From Bacillota bacterium (GTDB lineage: Bacteria; Bacillota; Clostridia; Peptostreptococcales; Acidaminobacteraceae): 64,000 nt of DNA. Both the position numbers and the translations under genes were made by a program. The stretch covers positions 1 to 64,000 of the forward strand of contig JAOARG010000077.1 in the NCBI GenBank assembly GCA_025210655.1, written 5' to 3'. The notes under the pieces are model-generated. The model did not search any database. It saw only the letters and a program-made list of their open reading frames with translations, and was not told the origin of the DNA. This document shows, piece after piece, positions 27,256 through 36,627 of the stretch; the stretch's first letter is position 1; each line of letters opens with the position of its first letter.

Positions 27256-28262
27256 TATTATCATGGAATGTAACCAAGAGATGCAATCTATTCTGTGAAC
27301 ATTGTTATAGGGAATCAGATATGAAATTTTATAAAGATGAACTCTCATTGGATGAAGGAAAGCGGTTAATTGATGGAATTGTAAAGACGGGAAGATTTAA
27401 GATTTTAATACTTAGCGGCGGAGAGCCCTTAATGAGGGATGATATATATGATCTTATAGAATATGCATCTTCAAAGGGTCTGATGCCTGTTCTTGGAACA
27501 AACGGAACTATGATAGACAGGGATACAGCATTAAAGTTAAAAGAAAGTGGTATAAAATGCTTAGGTATTAGTCTGGATTCATGTAATTCTAAGGAACATG
27601 ATCTTTTTAGATCTTCAAAAGGAGCATTTGAAAAAACCATTAATGGTATTAAAAATGCTGTTGAACTAGGAATAAAGGTACAGATTAATACGACAATAAC
27701 TAAAGAAAATCTTAGTCAATTTGATGAAATATTAAAGCTGTCTGAAGAACTTGGTGCAAGTGCACTTCATCCCTTCTTCTTAGTAGAGGCTGGAAGGGGA
27801 AGTGAAATAAGTGATAAAAAGCTTGGGGATAGGGAGTATTTAGATGCCCTTGAGCATATAATAAAGAAAAATGAGACTACGGATTTGGAGTTAAAGCCAA
27901 CCTGTGCTCCCCAGTACTTGAGTATTGCCAAAGAGCTTGGAATAAATATGAGATATACAAGGGGTTGTATTGCAGGTCTTTCATATTGTTGTATACTTCC
28001 GAATGGAAAAGTAAATGTTTGTCCTTATATGCCAGTTGAAGCTGGAGATTTAAAGCTGAATACTTTTGATGATATTTGGAAGAATAGTCAAGTATTTAAT
28101 AGTTTAAGAGATAGGGAAAATTACAGTGGTGGATGTTCAAAATGTAGAGATTTTGATATATGCGGTGGTTGTAGAGCTAGAGCCTATCATAAGTATGGGA
28201 ATTATCTTGCTCAAGATCCCCTTTCGTATTCATGTTATAAGGAGAAGATAGAAAATGAATGA
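27252..28262 (+). CDS. ahbD: Radical SAM protein AhbD/NirJ2, haem synthase of the siroheme route
   Basis: About 336 residues. The frame opens further upstream (ATG 27210), but TTG 27252 gives the normal start (MILSWNVTKRCNLFCEHCY), has AAGGAG eight bases before it, and overlaps the ahbC stop as TTGA. The radical SAM CNLFCEHC is followed by GGEP. The C-terminal SPASM-like cysteines are CIAGLSYCCI, VCPYMP and CSKCRDFDICGGC. AhbD decarboxylates two propionates of Fe-coproporphyrin III to vinyl groups, giving haem b. It overlaps ahbA by eight bases, indicating translational coupling. Confidence 0.88.
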   Translation: MILSWNVTKRCNLFCEHCYRESDMKFYKDELSLDEGKRLIDGIVKTGRFKILILSGGEPLMRDDIYDLIEYASSKGLMPVLGTNGTMIDRDTALKLKESGIKCLGISLDSCNSKEHDLFRSSKGAFEKTINGIKNAVELGIKVQINTTITKENLSQFDEILKLSEELGASALHPFFLVEAGRGSEISDKKLGDREYLDALEHIIKKNETTDLELKPTCAPQYLSIAKELGINMRYTRGCIAGLSYCCILPNGKVNVCPYMPVEAGDLKLNTFDDIWKNSQVFNSLRDRENYSGGCSKCRDFDICGGCRARAYHKYGNYLAQDPLSYSCYKEKIENE

Positions 28263-28701
28263 TATTCAAAAAGAAATAATGAACTATCTTCAAGAAGGTA
28301 TACCCCTTAAGGAGAGACCCTATGAAGATATATCTAAAAAAATAGGTATTTCTGAGGATGAGATAGTAAATCAAATAAGGATTATGAAGGAAGAGGGTTT
28401 TATCAGGAGATTTGGTGCCATAAGTGATATCAATAAGATTGGAATATCCAGTACCTTAGTGGGACTAATGGTTGAAGAGGATCAGATGGAGTCAGTTGCT
28501 AGAAAGGTTGGGGAGTTTGAAGGTGTTACCCATAATTATGAAAGAAAAGATGACTTTAATCTATGGTTTACTCTTATGGAAAAAGATTCTGAAGAAATAG
28601 AAAGAAAGCTTGATCTAATAAGTAAATTTCAAGGGGTAAAAGAGTGTATTAACCTCCCGGCTGTTAAAAAATATAAGACCAAGGTGATTTTAAAACTATA
28701 G
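28255..28701 (+). CDS. ahbA: Siroheme decarboxylase subunit, Lrp/AsnC-like (AhbA/NirD type)
   Basis: 148 residues with an N-terminal winged HTH-like half (ISKKIGISEDEIVNQIRIM) and a ferredoxin-like half. The second half has EGFIRRFGAISD and VTHNYERKDDFNLWFTL, characteristic of the siroheme decarboxylase family rather than of true Lrp regulators. With its partner it removes the C12 and C18 acetate carboxyls of siroheme. Assigning it as subunit A and the next gene as B is by resemblance and could be reversed. Confidence 0.82.
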   Translation: MNDIQKEIMNYLQEGIPLKERPYEDISKKIGISEDEIVNQIRIMKEEGFIRRFGAISDINKIGISSTLVGLMVEEDQMESVARKVGEFEGVTHNYERKDDFNLWFTLMEKDSEEIERKLDLISKFQGVKECINLPAVKKYKTKVILKL

Positions 28702-28751
28702 CTAAGTTACTGAAAAAACCATTTCAGTGTAAAGAAATAAGGAGGAAATCA

Positions 28752-29225
28752 GTGGACATTATAGATAAAAGAATACTAATTGAACTATCTGGAGATATAG
28801 AGTTAGAGGTAAATCCTTATCAGATGTTAGCTAATAAACTGGAATTAGATTTAAGTGAGATTCTTAATAGAATAAAAGTAATGCAGGAAAAAGGATATAT
28901 TAAAAGAATAGCCCCAATACTGTACCATCAGAGAACCAAGTATAAGTATAATGCTCTGATTGCCATGGTAGTAGATGAAAATGACCTTGACATCATAGCT
29001 GATGACCTTATGAAAAATCCAAAGGTTAGCCATGTATATCACAGAAAAGAAAATCCAAAATGGCCATACAGTCTATATGGTATGAGTCATGGTGAATCTG
29101 AGAATGATATTGATTTGATTATTGAAGAGATTTGTCATAAGCACAATATTATAGAATATAAGAAGATATATACTGTGAGGGAATGGAAGAAGACTAGTCC
29201 TGATTTAAGGTATTTATTGAAGTGA
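28752..29225 (+). CDS. ahbB: Siroheme decarboxylase subunit, Lrp/AsnC-like (AhbB/NirL type)
   Basis: 157 residues. GTG 28752 is the start, behind GGAGG. The same two-domain plan as ahbA is seen, with KGYIKRIAPILYHQ and VSHVYHRKENPKWPYSLYGM, where the RKE..WPY.LY pattern marks the partner subunit. It lies 50 bases after ahbA, across a small TTACTGAAA/TTTCAGTGTAA stem, and it is the last gene of the operon. Product: 12,18-didecarboxysiroheme for AhbC. The siroheme-forming genes themselves are not in the window. Confidence 0.82.
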   Translation: MDIIDKRILIELSGDIELEVNPYQMLANKLELDLSEILNRIKVMQEKGYIKRIAPILYHQRTKYKYNALIAMVVDENDLDIIADDLMKNPKVSHVYHRKENPKWPYSLYGMSHGESENDIDLIIEEICHKHNIIEYKKIYTVREWKKTSPDLRYLLK

Positions 29226-29257
29226 AGGGGATGTCGTGGTGCGACATCCCTTTCACT
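29221..29257 (+). terminator. Terminator of the ahb operon
   Basis: A 16-bp stem AGTGAAGGGGATGTCG / CGACATCCCTTTCACT with a five-base loop, then TTTT. The ahbB stop codon (29223-29225) lies in the left arm. Confidence 0.85.
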
Positions 29258-29372
29258 TTTGTGCTAATCATTTTTTAAATTATATTTTATAGTGGCAATT
29301 GAGAATTTCAGTCAATTTGATATACTGTATATGATTGTAAGAAGGATATCTGACTTAAAAGGGGATGTAAAT

Positions 29373-29510
29373 ATGGGGATAAAAGGACAGTGTGGTATTT
29401 GTGGCAAGGAGTATAGCAAAGTAGGTTTTCCGCGACATTTGAGTTCGTGTATTTCAAAGTCTATCTCTAATATAAGTGATAAGGATGCTAAAATCGCGAT
29501 GTGTATCTAA
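29373..29510 (+). CDS. Zinc-finger N-terminal part of a split SEC-C protein
   Basis: 45 residues from ATG 29373 (GGGGATG upstream): [22 protein letters not shown] is a C2-H-C zinc finger (Cys-x2-Cys, then His and Cys). The stop overlaps the next reading frame as TAATG, and the next protein begins with the sequence that normally continues this finger in single-chain relatives as I remember them. It is therefore either the front half of a frameshifted gene or a translationally coupled small protein. The gap 29258-29372 holds nothing else recognised. Confidence 0.6.
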   Translation: MGIKGQCGICGKEYSKVGFPRHLSSCISKSISNISDKDAKIAMCI

Positions 29511-31192
29511 TGCAAATTACAGATTTATATGAAGCAGATTATTTTATGCATATATTAATAGATAAGAAAGCAACACTGAAGTTGCTAGACGATTTTTTAC
29601 GAGGCATATGGCTGGAATGCTGTGGTCATTTAAGTGAATTTGTTATTGATAAAAAACGATTCCTATCCAACGGTCCTGATGAGGGATCGGTATTTATGGA
29701 TCCTAGTTATGGTATGGAGTATTCCTTAGATTTATTTTTGAGTAAGGGAAAAGAATTAGATTATGTTTATGACTTTGGTTCGTCTTCAGAGTTAAGGATT
29801 AGTGTGAAAGACGAGTATTCAGATATTCAACTCAATGATGCTGTAACTCTGTTAGCCCGTAATTTACCTGTAAAAGGTGACCCTTACAATTCTCCGCGAA
29901 CAGGTATATGTGGATATGAAGGGAATAATTCCTTTGATATCAGTTCCTTTAAAGTTAGTGATTATAAAGCAAATAGAAAGCTTGTCAAACCTAAAAAAGA
30001 TATATCTAAAATGATAGTGATAGAGCAAGCGCTTGGATCTATGGTAAAAGATTTGAAGAGCCGTCAAATCACTAGATCGGCTAAGTATTATATATTTAAT
30101 AAAGAAGCAGATCTAGATGAATGTTTATCGATATTCTCTAGAGATGAGTTATATAGTTTTTTAAAAGATATGGGATTGAGTGGAATATCTTCATTGAAGA
30201 AAAATGAATTATATACATTGCTAAAGGAAGAGATTCCCGTTTATTTCTTGAAAACTATGAATCATGTATCTAGTGAAATCCTGATAAACTATAATAAGAG
30301 TTTGAAGGGTGGAGTAAGAATTGATTTAGTTAAAAATGATCTAGATTATGCTCAAGATCTATTTGATTATATAAAGAAAACATGTCTGTTCCCAGTCCAT
30401 GATGCTATGGAAACAGTTTTTATTTTGCCAAGTGAGTTGAAGGAAATTTTTATTAGTAAGTATGATAAAGAACTCAAGAATCAAGCAAGTTATTATACAA
30501 AAATTATGCAAATGATAAGTGGTGCTGCATACTATTATGGTGTAATTAGTTTAAATGATTTAGTAGACTTGTTTGAAAATACAGGCGTATCACTGAGCCC
30601 AGAGCAGTTAGATGAGATCATACTTTATAATATTGATAATAAATCATCTTATATATATGAAAAACAAAGAATAGTTCATAATGACGTAGCAGATATAGAT
30701 GAGTTAGTAGCTAAGATTGAAGATAGAGAAAGATTGTTTGATAATACTCCCTATAAGCAATTTTCACAGAAGGAACTAATAAATGCAGGAAAACCGGGAT
30801 ATTATAAAAGTACTCAAGCAATTAGTAGATTTAGTAATTTTGTAAAAATTCATTATGCATTTAAAGGAAGTGTTTTAAAAGATTTTATTATAGATTTACT
30901 TTTTGAAATGGATCAGGATGAAAGCCCTAGTGCAATAACAAACTTTATGAAGGAACATTTTCAGTTTCCTAGCATAGGTGTTATGAACGAAGTGATGGGT
31001 CTTGTTTTTAATATATATAATAATCATAGACAATGGCTTCTTAAGGGATATACTCCTATGGAATTAAATCCAGAGAAAATTCAGGAAAAGATTACTAAAA
31101 CGGTTGTGCAGAAAAAAGTGAAAATTGGAAGAAACGAACCTTGTCCATGTGGTAGCGGAAAGAAATATAAGAAGTGCTGTGGTAGAAATTAA
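29510..31192 (+). CDS. SEC-C motif protein, main part of the split zinc-finger protein
   Basis: About 560 residues. Starts possible are GTG 29501 and ATG 29510, the latter in TAATG with the previous stop. The N-terminal region [15 protein letters not shown] followed by [18 protein letters not shown] recalls proteins of the ORF-3/DUF type that normally carry a zinc finger in front. The C terminus [20 protein letters not shown] is a classic SEC-C zinc-binding motif, as at the end of SecA. The middle 350 residues are mostly helical and unassigned. The function is unknown. No ribosome site precedes this frame, which supports either coupling or a frameshift. Confidence 0.75.
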   Translation: MQITDLYEADYFMHILIDKKATLKLLDDFLRGIWLECCGHLSEFVIDKKRFLSNGPDEGSVFMDPSYGMEYSLDLFLSKGKELDYVYDFGSSSELRISVKDEYSDIQLNDAVTLLARNLPVKGDPYNSPRTGICGYEGNNSFDISSFKVSDYKANRKLVKPKKDISKMIVIEQALGSMVKDLKSRQITRSAKYYIFNKEADLDECLSIFSRDELYSFLKDMGLSGISSLKKNELYTLLKEEIPVYFLKTMNHVSSEILINYNKSLKGGVRIDLVKNDLDYAQDLFDYIKKTCLFPVHDAMETVFILPSELKEIFISKYDKELKNQASYYTKIMQMISGAAYYYGVISLNDLVDLFENTGVSLSPEQLDEIILYNIDNKSSYIYEKQRIVHNDVADIDELVAKIEDRERLFDNTPYKQFSQKELINAGKPGYYKSTQAISRFSNFVKIHYAFKGSVLKDFIIDLLFEMDQDESPSAITNFMKEHFQFPSIGVMNEVMGLVFNIYNNHRQWLLKGYTPMELNPEKIQEKITKTVVQKKVKIGRNEPCPCGSGKKYKKCCGRN

Positions 31193-31201
31193 TAAAATTA
31201 T

Positions 31202-31237
31202 AAGATCCTAGAGCCTAGCCGGCTCTAGGATCTTTTT
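31202..31237. terminator. Bidirectional terminator between SEC-C gene and MATE gene
   Basis: AAGATCCTAGAGCC pairs with GGCTCTAGGATCTT around TAGCC, with T6 on the plus strand and A-rich sequence on the other side. The MATE stop codon (complement of 31208-31210) lies inside the stem. Confidence 0.88.
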
Positions 31238-32566
31238 TGTATCATAGGATCCATATTCATAAGCTCTAATAATAATAAAGCTAACAATGAAGGTAACTAT
31301 TTCAGCAAAGAGTACACTATAGAATATTCCCCAACTACCAATGAACAGTGGAAGTATAAACATACCAAGTAGTAAGGCGAATAAACTTTTTATTAGGGAT
31401 AAAACACTTGAAATAACTGGTGAATTTATCGCAGTGAAATATGTTACATGGCTTGTGTTAACTCCATATAGTATGAAGGCAGTTGAGTATATTTTTAGTA
31501 TACTTGATGCTAAGTCTCCTACTGAATGGTCTGAAATAAAAATAGCCACTATCTTTTCATTAAGTAGGAAAATAATAATAATTAGAAGTATACCTGATAT
31601 TAAATTAGCATAGAGAGATTTTTTTCTAAAACTACGAACCCTGTTGAATTCTCGTGCCCCAACATTGTAACTAACAGGTGATTGTATGGCTTCGGAAAAT
31701 CCATAAAAAATTCCTGTTGCTACTGATACCACTTGCAATGATACTGAAAAAGCAGCTACACCTTGGAAGCCAATGTGTTTAATAATTAGATAGTTAAATA
31801 TAAATCCCGATATTGAGGCTGCACCCATTGAAAGAAGTTCTGAAGAACCATTAAAAGAGATAGCCCATATGTCTTTAATATTGAATGAAGGCTTTTGAAA
31901 TTTCCAAGATGTTTTATATATAAGTATATAAAGCATTATAGTAAATGGTATTAGTTGTGATAATCCTGTAGCAAGTGCTGCTCCAAACATCCCCATATTT
32001 AAATGCTTGATAAATATATAATCTAAAACTATGTTGATTACTGTACCTGATAGTACGCTTGTTACAACAAGGGACGGTTTCCCATCTAATTTAATGAAGA
32101 ATGATAAAGCAAAATTCATCATAAAGCAGATAAAAAAAACAGCCAGTGTTTTTGAATAGTTTAATAGATGCTCTAGAATTATGCCTTCTGCTCCCAAAAG
32201 TTTTCCAAAAAAGTCTGCTCCAATTAGAATAAATATTGTTGCAATGAGAGTAGAAATTATTAGTAGCGAAAATGTAAGCATAAAGTAATGGTTACTTTTC
32301 CTGTCCTTCCCTTCTCCTTTATAAATACCAGCTAAGGTTGAACCACCTATAGATAACATGGTACCAACACCTGAAAGAAGCATGATAAGTGGCATGATTA
32401 GGGTTAATGCTGAAAGTCCGTCGCTTCCGATATACCTACCTATAAATATAGAGTCTATGAATCCAGCTGTACTTTGAGCCAGTATGGCAAGGACAGAAGG
32501 AATAGCAAAGGACCAGAAAATCTTATTTACTGAGTCTTTTTTTAAGTTTAGTGATAGGGAATCCAT
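31208..32566 (-). CDS. MATE-family multidrug efflux transporter
   Basis: 452 residues with twelve predicted membrane helices in two halves (first half IFWSFAIPSVLAILAQS and GFIDSIFIGRYIGSDGLSAL; second half with the FGFSEAIQSPVSYNVGA-like segment YGFSEAIQSPVSYNVGARE). The proteins of this family export cationic drugs in exchange for Na+ or H+. The start MDSLSLNLKKD (complement of 32564-32566) has AGGAGG upstream; the frame extends to 32629 but without such a site. It is divergent from a MerR regulator, with a MerR-type operator in its promoter, so drug-induced expression is likely. Confidence 0.92.
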   Translation of the reverse strand: MDSLSLNLKKDSVNKIFWSFAIPSVLAILAQSTAGFIDSIFIGRYIGSDGLSALTLIMPLIMLLSGVGTMLSIGGSTLAGIYKGEGKDRKSNHYFMLTFSLLIISTLIATIFILIGADFFGKLLGAEGIILEHLLNYSKTLAVFFICFMMNFALSFFIKLDGKPSLVVTSVLSGTVINIVLDYIFIKHLNMGMFGAALATGLSQLIPFTIMLYILIYKTSWKFQKPSFNIKDIWAISFNGSSELLSMGAASISGFIFNYLIIKHIGFQGVAAFSVSLQVVSVATGIFYGFSEAIQSPVSYNVGAREFNRVRSFRKKSLYANLISGILLIIIIFLLNEKIVAIFISDHSVGDLASSILKIYSTAFILYGVNTSHVTYFTAINSPVISSVLSLIKSLFALLLGMFILPLFIGSWGIFYSVLFAEIVTFIVSFIIIRAYEYGSYDTKKILEPARL

Positions 32567-32587
32567 ATAGTTACCTCCTATGGAAAA

Positions 32588-32642
32588 TTGACGATATACC
32601 TTAATAGATATATAATAAACCTTAAACAAGGTTTAATGTCAA
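32588..32642. promoter_or_regulatory. Overlapping divergent promoters with a MerR operator
   Basis: Minus strand (MATE): TTGACA (complement of 32637-32642), a 19-base spacer and TATTAT (complement of 32612-32617). The over-long spacer holds the perfect palindrome TAAACCTT-AAAC-AAGGTTTA (32616-32635), the standard architecture of a MerR-activated promoter. Plus strand (merR): TTGACG (32588-32593), 17 bases, TATAAT (32611-32616), with the operator just downstream, so the regulator should repress itself. Confidence 0.88.
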
Positions 32643-32652
32643 GGAGGAGGAC

Positions 32653-33438
32653 ATGAGAAAATTGTTAACAATTGGTGAACTAGCAAAATCCTTTGATATA
32701 TCTACTTCTCAGATAAGATTTTATGAAAAAAAAGGGCTTCTTACACCAAAGATTATTGATGAAAATGGTTATAGATTATATGACTTTAGACAGCTTGATA
32801 TTTTAGAATCCATTTTGCTGTTTCGAGATATCGATATACCTATAAAAGAAATAGAGAAAGTTGTTAATAACTACGATATTAAAGATTATTTGGATATATT
32901 AATGAAAGCAGAAAATAAACTTGAAGAAGAGATGAGGCTCATTAGGTTAAAGAAAAAGGAAATTAAAGAAAAAATTAATCATGTGAAAAAATATATAGAT
33001 ATAAAAGAAGAAATCAAAATAGTTAACATGGATAGAAAAATACTTAAAATAGTACTGGACACTGATCCCGATGATTTTAGTATTAAAGAAATGTATGATG
33101 AGATAAGAAAATATGGTTATTCATCTTTTAGTGATGTGAATGATATGTATGGAGTTATTGATGAAAATGGTAATACGATTTTTGCAATAGAATACGATGA
33201 AAAAAATAAATCTTTGTATGATTTGGAAGAAATAATACTACATGAGGGACCATATATATCAACTATAATGCATATGTCTGATTATAATTTGATGGAAGAA
33301 AAAATTGAGCATATAAAAAAAGTGATAAAAGAAAGTAGAATAAGTAGCCATGGACCTATTGTAGTAAGGGAAGACTTATCTTCTTATTCCCTTAATTCAG
33401 AAGGAAGCTATTTCGAGGTACTTCAAAAAATAAAATAA
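32653..33438 (+). CDS. MerR-family regulator with effector-binding domain, BmrR-like
   Basis: 261 residues. The N-terminal winged HTH (LTIGELAKSFDISTSQIRFYEKKGLL, residues 5-30) is followed by a long dimerisation helix (about 85-120) and a C-terminal ligand-binding domain of the GyrI/BmrR type (about 130-261, with YGVIDENGNTIFAIEYD and HEGPYISTIMHMSDY). It should bind a lipophilic cationic compound and activate the divergent MATE pump through DNA untwisting. GGAGGAGG precedes ATG 32653. A strong terminator follows at once. Confidence 0.9.
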   Translation: MRKLLTIGELAKSFDISTSQIRFYEKKGLLTPKIIDENGYRLYDFRQLDILESILLFRDIDIPIKEIEKVVNNYDIKDYLDILMKAENKLEEEMRLIRLKKKEIKEKINHVKKYIDIKEEIKIVNMDRKILKIVLDTDPDDFSIKEMYDEIRKYGYSSFSDVNDMYGVIDENGNTIFAIEYDEKNKSLYDLEEIILHEGPYISTIMHMSDYNLMEEKIEHIKKVIKESRISSHGPIVVREDLSSYSLNSEGSYFEVLQKIK

Positions 33439-33478
33439 GTGGGATGCCAATTGATTATTGGCATCCCACTTGTTTTTA
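33437..33478. terminator. Bidirectional terminator after merR
   Basis: AAGTGGGATGCCAAT / ATTGGCATCCCACTT with a five-base loop, then TGTTTTT. It separates merR from the convergent RND pump gene. Confidence 0.88.
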
Positions 33479-33520
33479 TGAATTTTTTTATCAACTTTTG
33501 AAAACAAATTACATATAGTG

Positions 33521-36500
33521 TTAATTGTTAAAAGCAGGTTTAGCTGCTTTTTCTTTTCTCTTATTTCTTCTAGCTTGAAATTTTACAACTAAATTATCCG
33601 CGATTATATATAAAACGGGGATAAATATTAGTGTTAATAGTGTTGATAATATTAGACCACCAACAACAAACTGTGCCATAGGAGCCATTGACTCCGATCC
33701 TTCACCAATACCAATAGCCATAGGAAGTAATCCTAAAACTGTTGTAAGTGTTGTCATTAGAATAGGTCTAAGTCTGATTGGTCCAGCACTCATAATTGCC
33801 TCATCCCTTGAAAGACCGCTCTCACGTCTTAAGTTGATAGCATCAACTAGTACGATTGCATTGTTAACTACTATACCAGCTAACATTATCATACCAATCA
33901 TAGCAGGGGCACTTAGAGGTGTACTTGTTATTAATAGGGCAATAAGACCACCTGACATTGCAAGGGGTACAGAGAACATAATTACAAATGGTTGTATTAG
34001 TGATTCAAACTGTGCTGCTATTATCATGTATACAAATACAACGGATAGAATTAATGCTAATCCTAAACTTGTAAATGTTTCATTCATATCTTCTGCTTGA
34101 CCACCTATTTTATATGTGAAACCATTAGGTAAATCATATTCTGACATCAACTTTTCTATGTCACCATTTACAGAACCAAGGTCTCTGCCGAAAACATCTC
34201 CTGTTATACTCACATAACGTTCCTGGTCTTCACGCATTATAGTACTCGGACCTTGATCAAGGGTAATGTTTGCCACTTGATTTAATGGTACTGCTACTCC
34301 AAGTGGACTAATTAGGGCTGTATCTTGTAGACTTTCATATTGTCTATTTTCATCTAAAGAGCTACGAATTATTATGTCGATTTCTTCATCGTCTAATTTG
34401 ATTCTTGATGACATTATACCGTCAACACGACTTTTTACCATACTTGCAATACTTTGGCTTGAAAGTCCGTACTGAGCAGCACGTTCACGGTTGATTTTTA
34501 TCTGAACTTCAGGTAGACCTTCTTCTAATGAAGATTCTATTTCTTTAGCTCCTCTTATAGCCTTGATTTTAGGTGTTATATCATCTGATAGAGCCTGAAG
34601 TGTATTTAAATCTTCTCCTAATATTTTGATATCAATCATACTAGATCCAGCCATTCCACTTTGGGCAGCTACACTGAATTTAGCCCCTGATATATCATTT
34701 AAAGCATTTCTGATTTGATCTGCTATTGTTTTATCTGAACGAGTTCTATCGTCTTGTGACACCAGCTTAATAGTTAAATTAGCTTTATTGGTCGAAGTAA
34801 CACCTGTCATTGAACTTCTTTGATCAGCGACCCCGATAGTGGATTGCACTGAATCAAGCTCACCTTCTGTGCTTTCAAGAATTATAGATTCTACTTTTCG
34901 TACATAACTTTCTGTTTTTTCTATGGAACTACCTTCAGGTAGTTCAACTTCTACTGCTAATTGGCCCTGATCTGTAGCTGGGAAAAACTCCATACCAATA
35001 ACCCCAGTAAGGCTCATTGTTGATACAAATATTGCTAGAGTTATGGCGATAATAGTTTTTCTTCTTCTTATTGCAAATGAAAGGACTCTTTTGTACAGCT
35101 TTTCTACTTTTGAGAACAAGCCAGCTTTTTTTGTTCCAGCCATCAGTGAGTTTGAAGTAGAGGTCAATAATTTTGATGATAACATTGGAACTAGTGTAAG
35201 TGCTATTAGTAGTGATGCTATCAAAGACATTACAACGGTCATTGAAAAGTCTCTAAACATAATACTAACCATACCTTCAGTAAAGGATAGTGGTAAAAAT
35301 ACAACTACTGTCGTAAGTGTGGATGCTATAATAGCATTCCTTACTTCATTTGCACCAGTTATGGCAGATTCTTTAATTTCAACACCTTCAGTCCTATATC
35401 TAAAAATATTTTCAAGTACAACAATTGAGTTGTCCACTAGCATTCCAACCCCAAGGGTTAGACCACTTAGTGTCATCATATTTAGGGTTATACCGTTAAA
35501 ATAAATAAGTATAAATGTAGCAATAACTGATATAGGGATAGAAATACCTATAACAAGTGTTGATTTTAGATGACGTAAAAATAGGAATAATATCAAGATA
35601 GCAAGTAATCCACCAATTAGAGCAGATTGTTTTACGTTATCTATTGAAGATTCTACATAGGTAGCTGTATCTAAGAAAATATTAAGATTAGCACCTTGAA
35701 GTTCATTTTGAATTTTTTCTATCTCTTTTCTCAGCTCTTGAGCTACTTTAACAGTGTTGGCATCTGAGGATTTCTGTATAGATATACCAACTGTTCTCTT
35801 ACCGTCTGTATAAACCTTAGCATCTGCCTTCTTCTCTTTTAACTGAACATTTGCAATTTCCTTAAGCTGTACTTCTTGACCACTGGGAAGTGTAATCATA
35901 AGGTTTTTTATGTCATTTATTGATTCAAATTCACCTACTTGACGGACATTGATAGTTTGAGTACCTTTTTTCATATCACCAAGAGGTGTGTTTAGATTTT
36001 CAACACCAATAATCTGAGCAAGTTGTCCAGTACTGAGACCATATCCCGTAAGAACTTCTTCTGTTAGGGCGATTTCAACCTCTTGGTCAAGACCACCATT
36101 GATACTGATTGATGCAACACCTTCTATTCTTTCTAACCTAGGTTTTATAAAATCCTCAGCAGTTTTTTCAAGCTCACTTACACTTTTATCACCACTTAAT
36201 GATAGTTCCATGATAGGCATTGCATTAATATCAAGCTTCATTACCATAGGTTCATCAGCATCTTCAGGTAAGTAGCCCTTAACTCGGTCTACATTTTCCC
36301 TGATATCAATAGCCTTCATATCCATGTCTGTACCAAAATCGAATTGAAGTACTGTGATAGCTGTACCATCCATAGCATATGTTGTGAGGGTCTCTAATCC
36401 TTCTAAGGTTGCAAGACTTTCCTCTATAGGTTTTGCAACCATTTTTTCGACTTCTTGAGGTCCTGCTCCGCTAAACTGTGTGATTACTGCTGAAACAGGA

Positions 36501-36625
36501 AATTCTATATCTGGAAACAAGTCTACTGCCAATCTACTGAAGGAAACTGCCCCCATTATAATAATGATGAGGGTTACCATAATGACAGTAACAGGTCTTT
36601 TAACTGATAATTTTGATAAATTCAA
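33521..36625 (-). CDS. RND-family efflux pump, inner-membrane transporter subunit
   Basis: 1034 residues with the AcrB/SwrC layout: a membrane helix at the start (SVKRPVTVIMVTLIIIIMG), a large extracytoplasmic loop, a bundle of helices, and a second repeat of the same plan. The helix-4 motif GMLVDNSIVVLEN keeps only one of the two aspartates of AcrB, as in several Gram-positive members. The start is TTG (complement of 36623-36625) behind GGAGGTGA, two bases after the adaptor gene. Substrates are unknown; hydrophobic peptides or drugs are typical. In a single-membrane cell such a pump would not need an outer-membrane channel. Confidence 0.93.
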   Translation of the reverse strand: MNLSKLSVKRPVTVIMVTLIIIIMGAVSFSRLAVDLFPDIEFPVSAVITQFSGAGPQEVEKMVAKPIEESLATLEGLETLTTYAMDGTAITVLQFDFGTDMDMKAIDIRENVDRVKGYLPEDADEPMVMKLDINAMPIMELSLSGDKSVSELEKTAEDFIKPRLERIEGVASISINGGLDQEVEIALTEEVLTGYGLSTGQLAQIIGVENLNTPLGDMKKGTQTINVRQVGEFESINDIKNLMITLPSGQEVQLKEIANVQLKEKKADAKVYTDGKRTVGISIQKSSDANTVKVAQELRKEIEKIQNELQGANLNIFLDTATYVESSIDNVKQSALIGGLLAILILFLFLRHLKSTLVIGISIPISVIATFILIYFNGITLNMMTLSGLTLGVGMLVDNSIVVLENIFRYRTEGVEIKESAITGANEVRNAIIASTLTTVVVFLPLSFTEGMVSIMFRDFSMTVVMSLIASLLIALTLVPMLSSKLLTSTSNSLMAGTKKAGLFSKVEKLYKRVLSFAIRRRKTIIAITLAIFVSTMSLTGVIGMEFFPATDQGQLAVEVELPEGSSIEKTESYVRKVESIILESTEGELDSVQSTIGVADQRSSMTGVTSTNKANLTIKLVSQDDRTRSDKTIADQIRNALNDISGAKFSVAAQSGMAGSSMIDIKILGEDLNTLQALSDDITPKIKAIRGAKEIESSLEEGLPEVQIKINRERAAQYGLSSQSIASMVKSRVDGIMSSRIKLDDEEIDIIIRSSLDENRQYESLQDTALISPLGVAVPLNQVANITLDQGPSTIMREDQERYVSITGDVFGRDLGSVNGDIEKLMSEYDLPNGFTYKIGGQAEDMNETFTSLGLALILSVVFVYMIIAAQFESLIQPFVIMFSVPLAMSGGLIALLITSTPLSAPAMIGMIMLAGIVVNNAIVLVDAINLRRESGLSRDEAIMSAGPIRLRPILMTTLTTVLGLLPMAIGIGEGSESMAPMAQFVVGGLILSTLLTLIFIPVLYIIADNLVVKFQARRNKRKEKAAKPAFNN

Positions 36626-36627
36626 CC

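Noticed and set aside
28255..29225. Two Lrp/AsnC transcriptional regulators
   Set aside because: The NYERKDDFNLWFT and RKENPKWPYSLYG motifs and the coupling to two radical SAM genes point to siroheme decarboxylase subunits.
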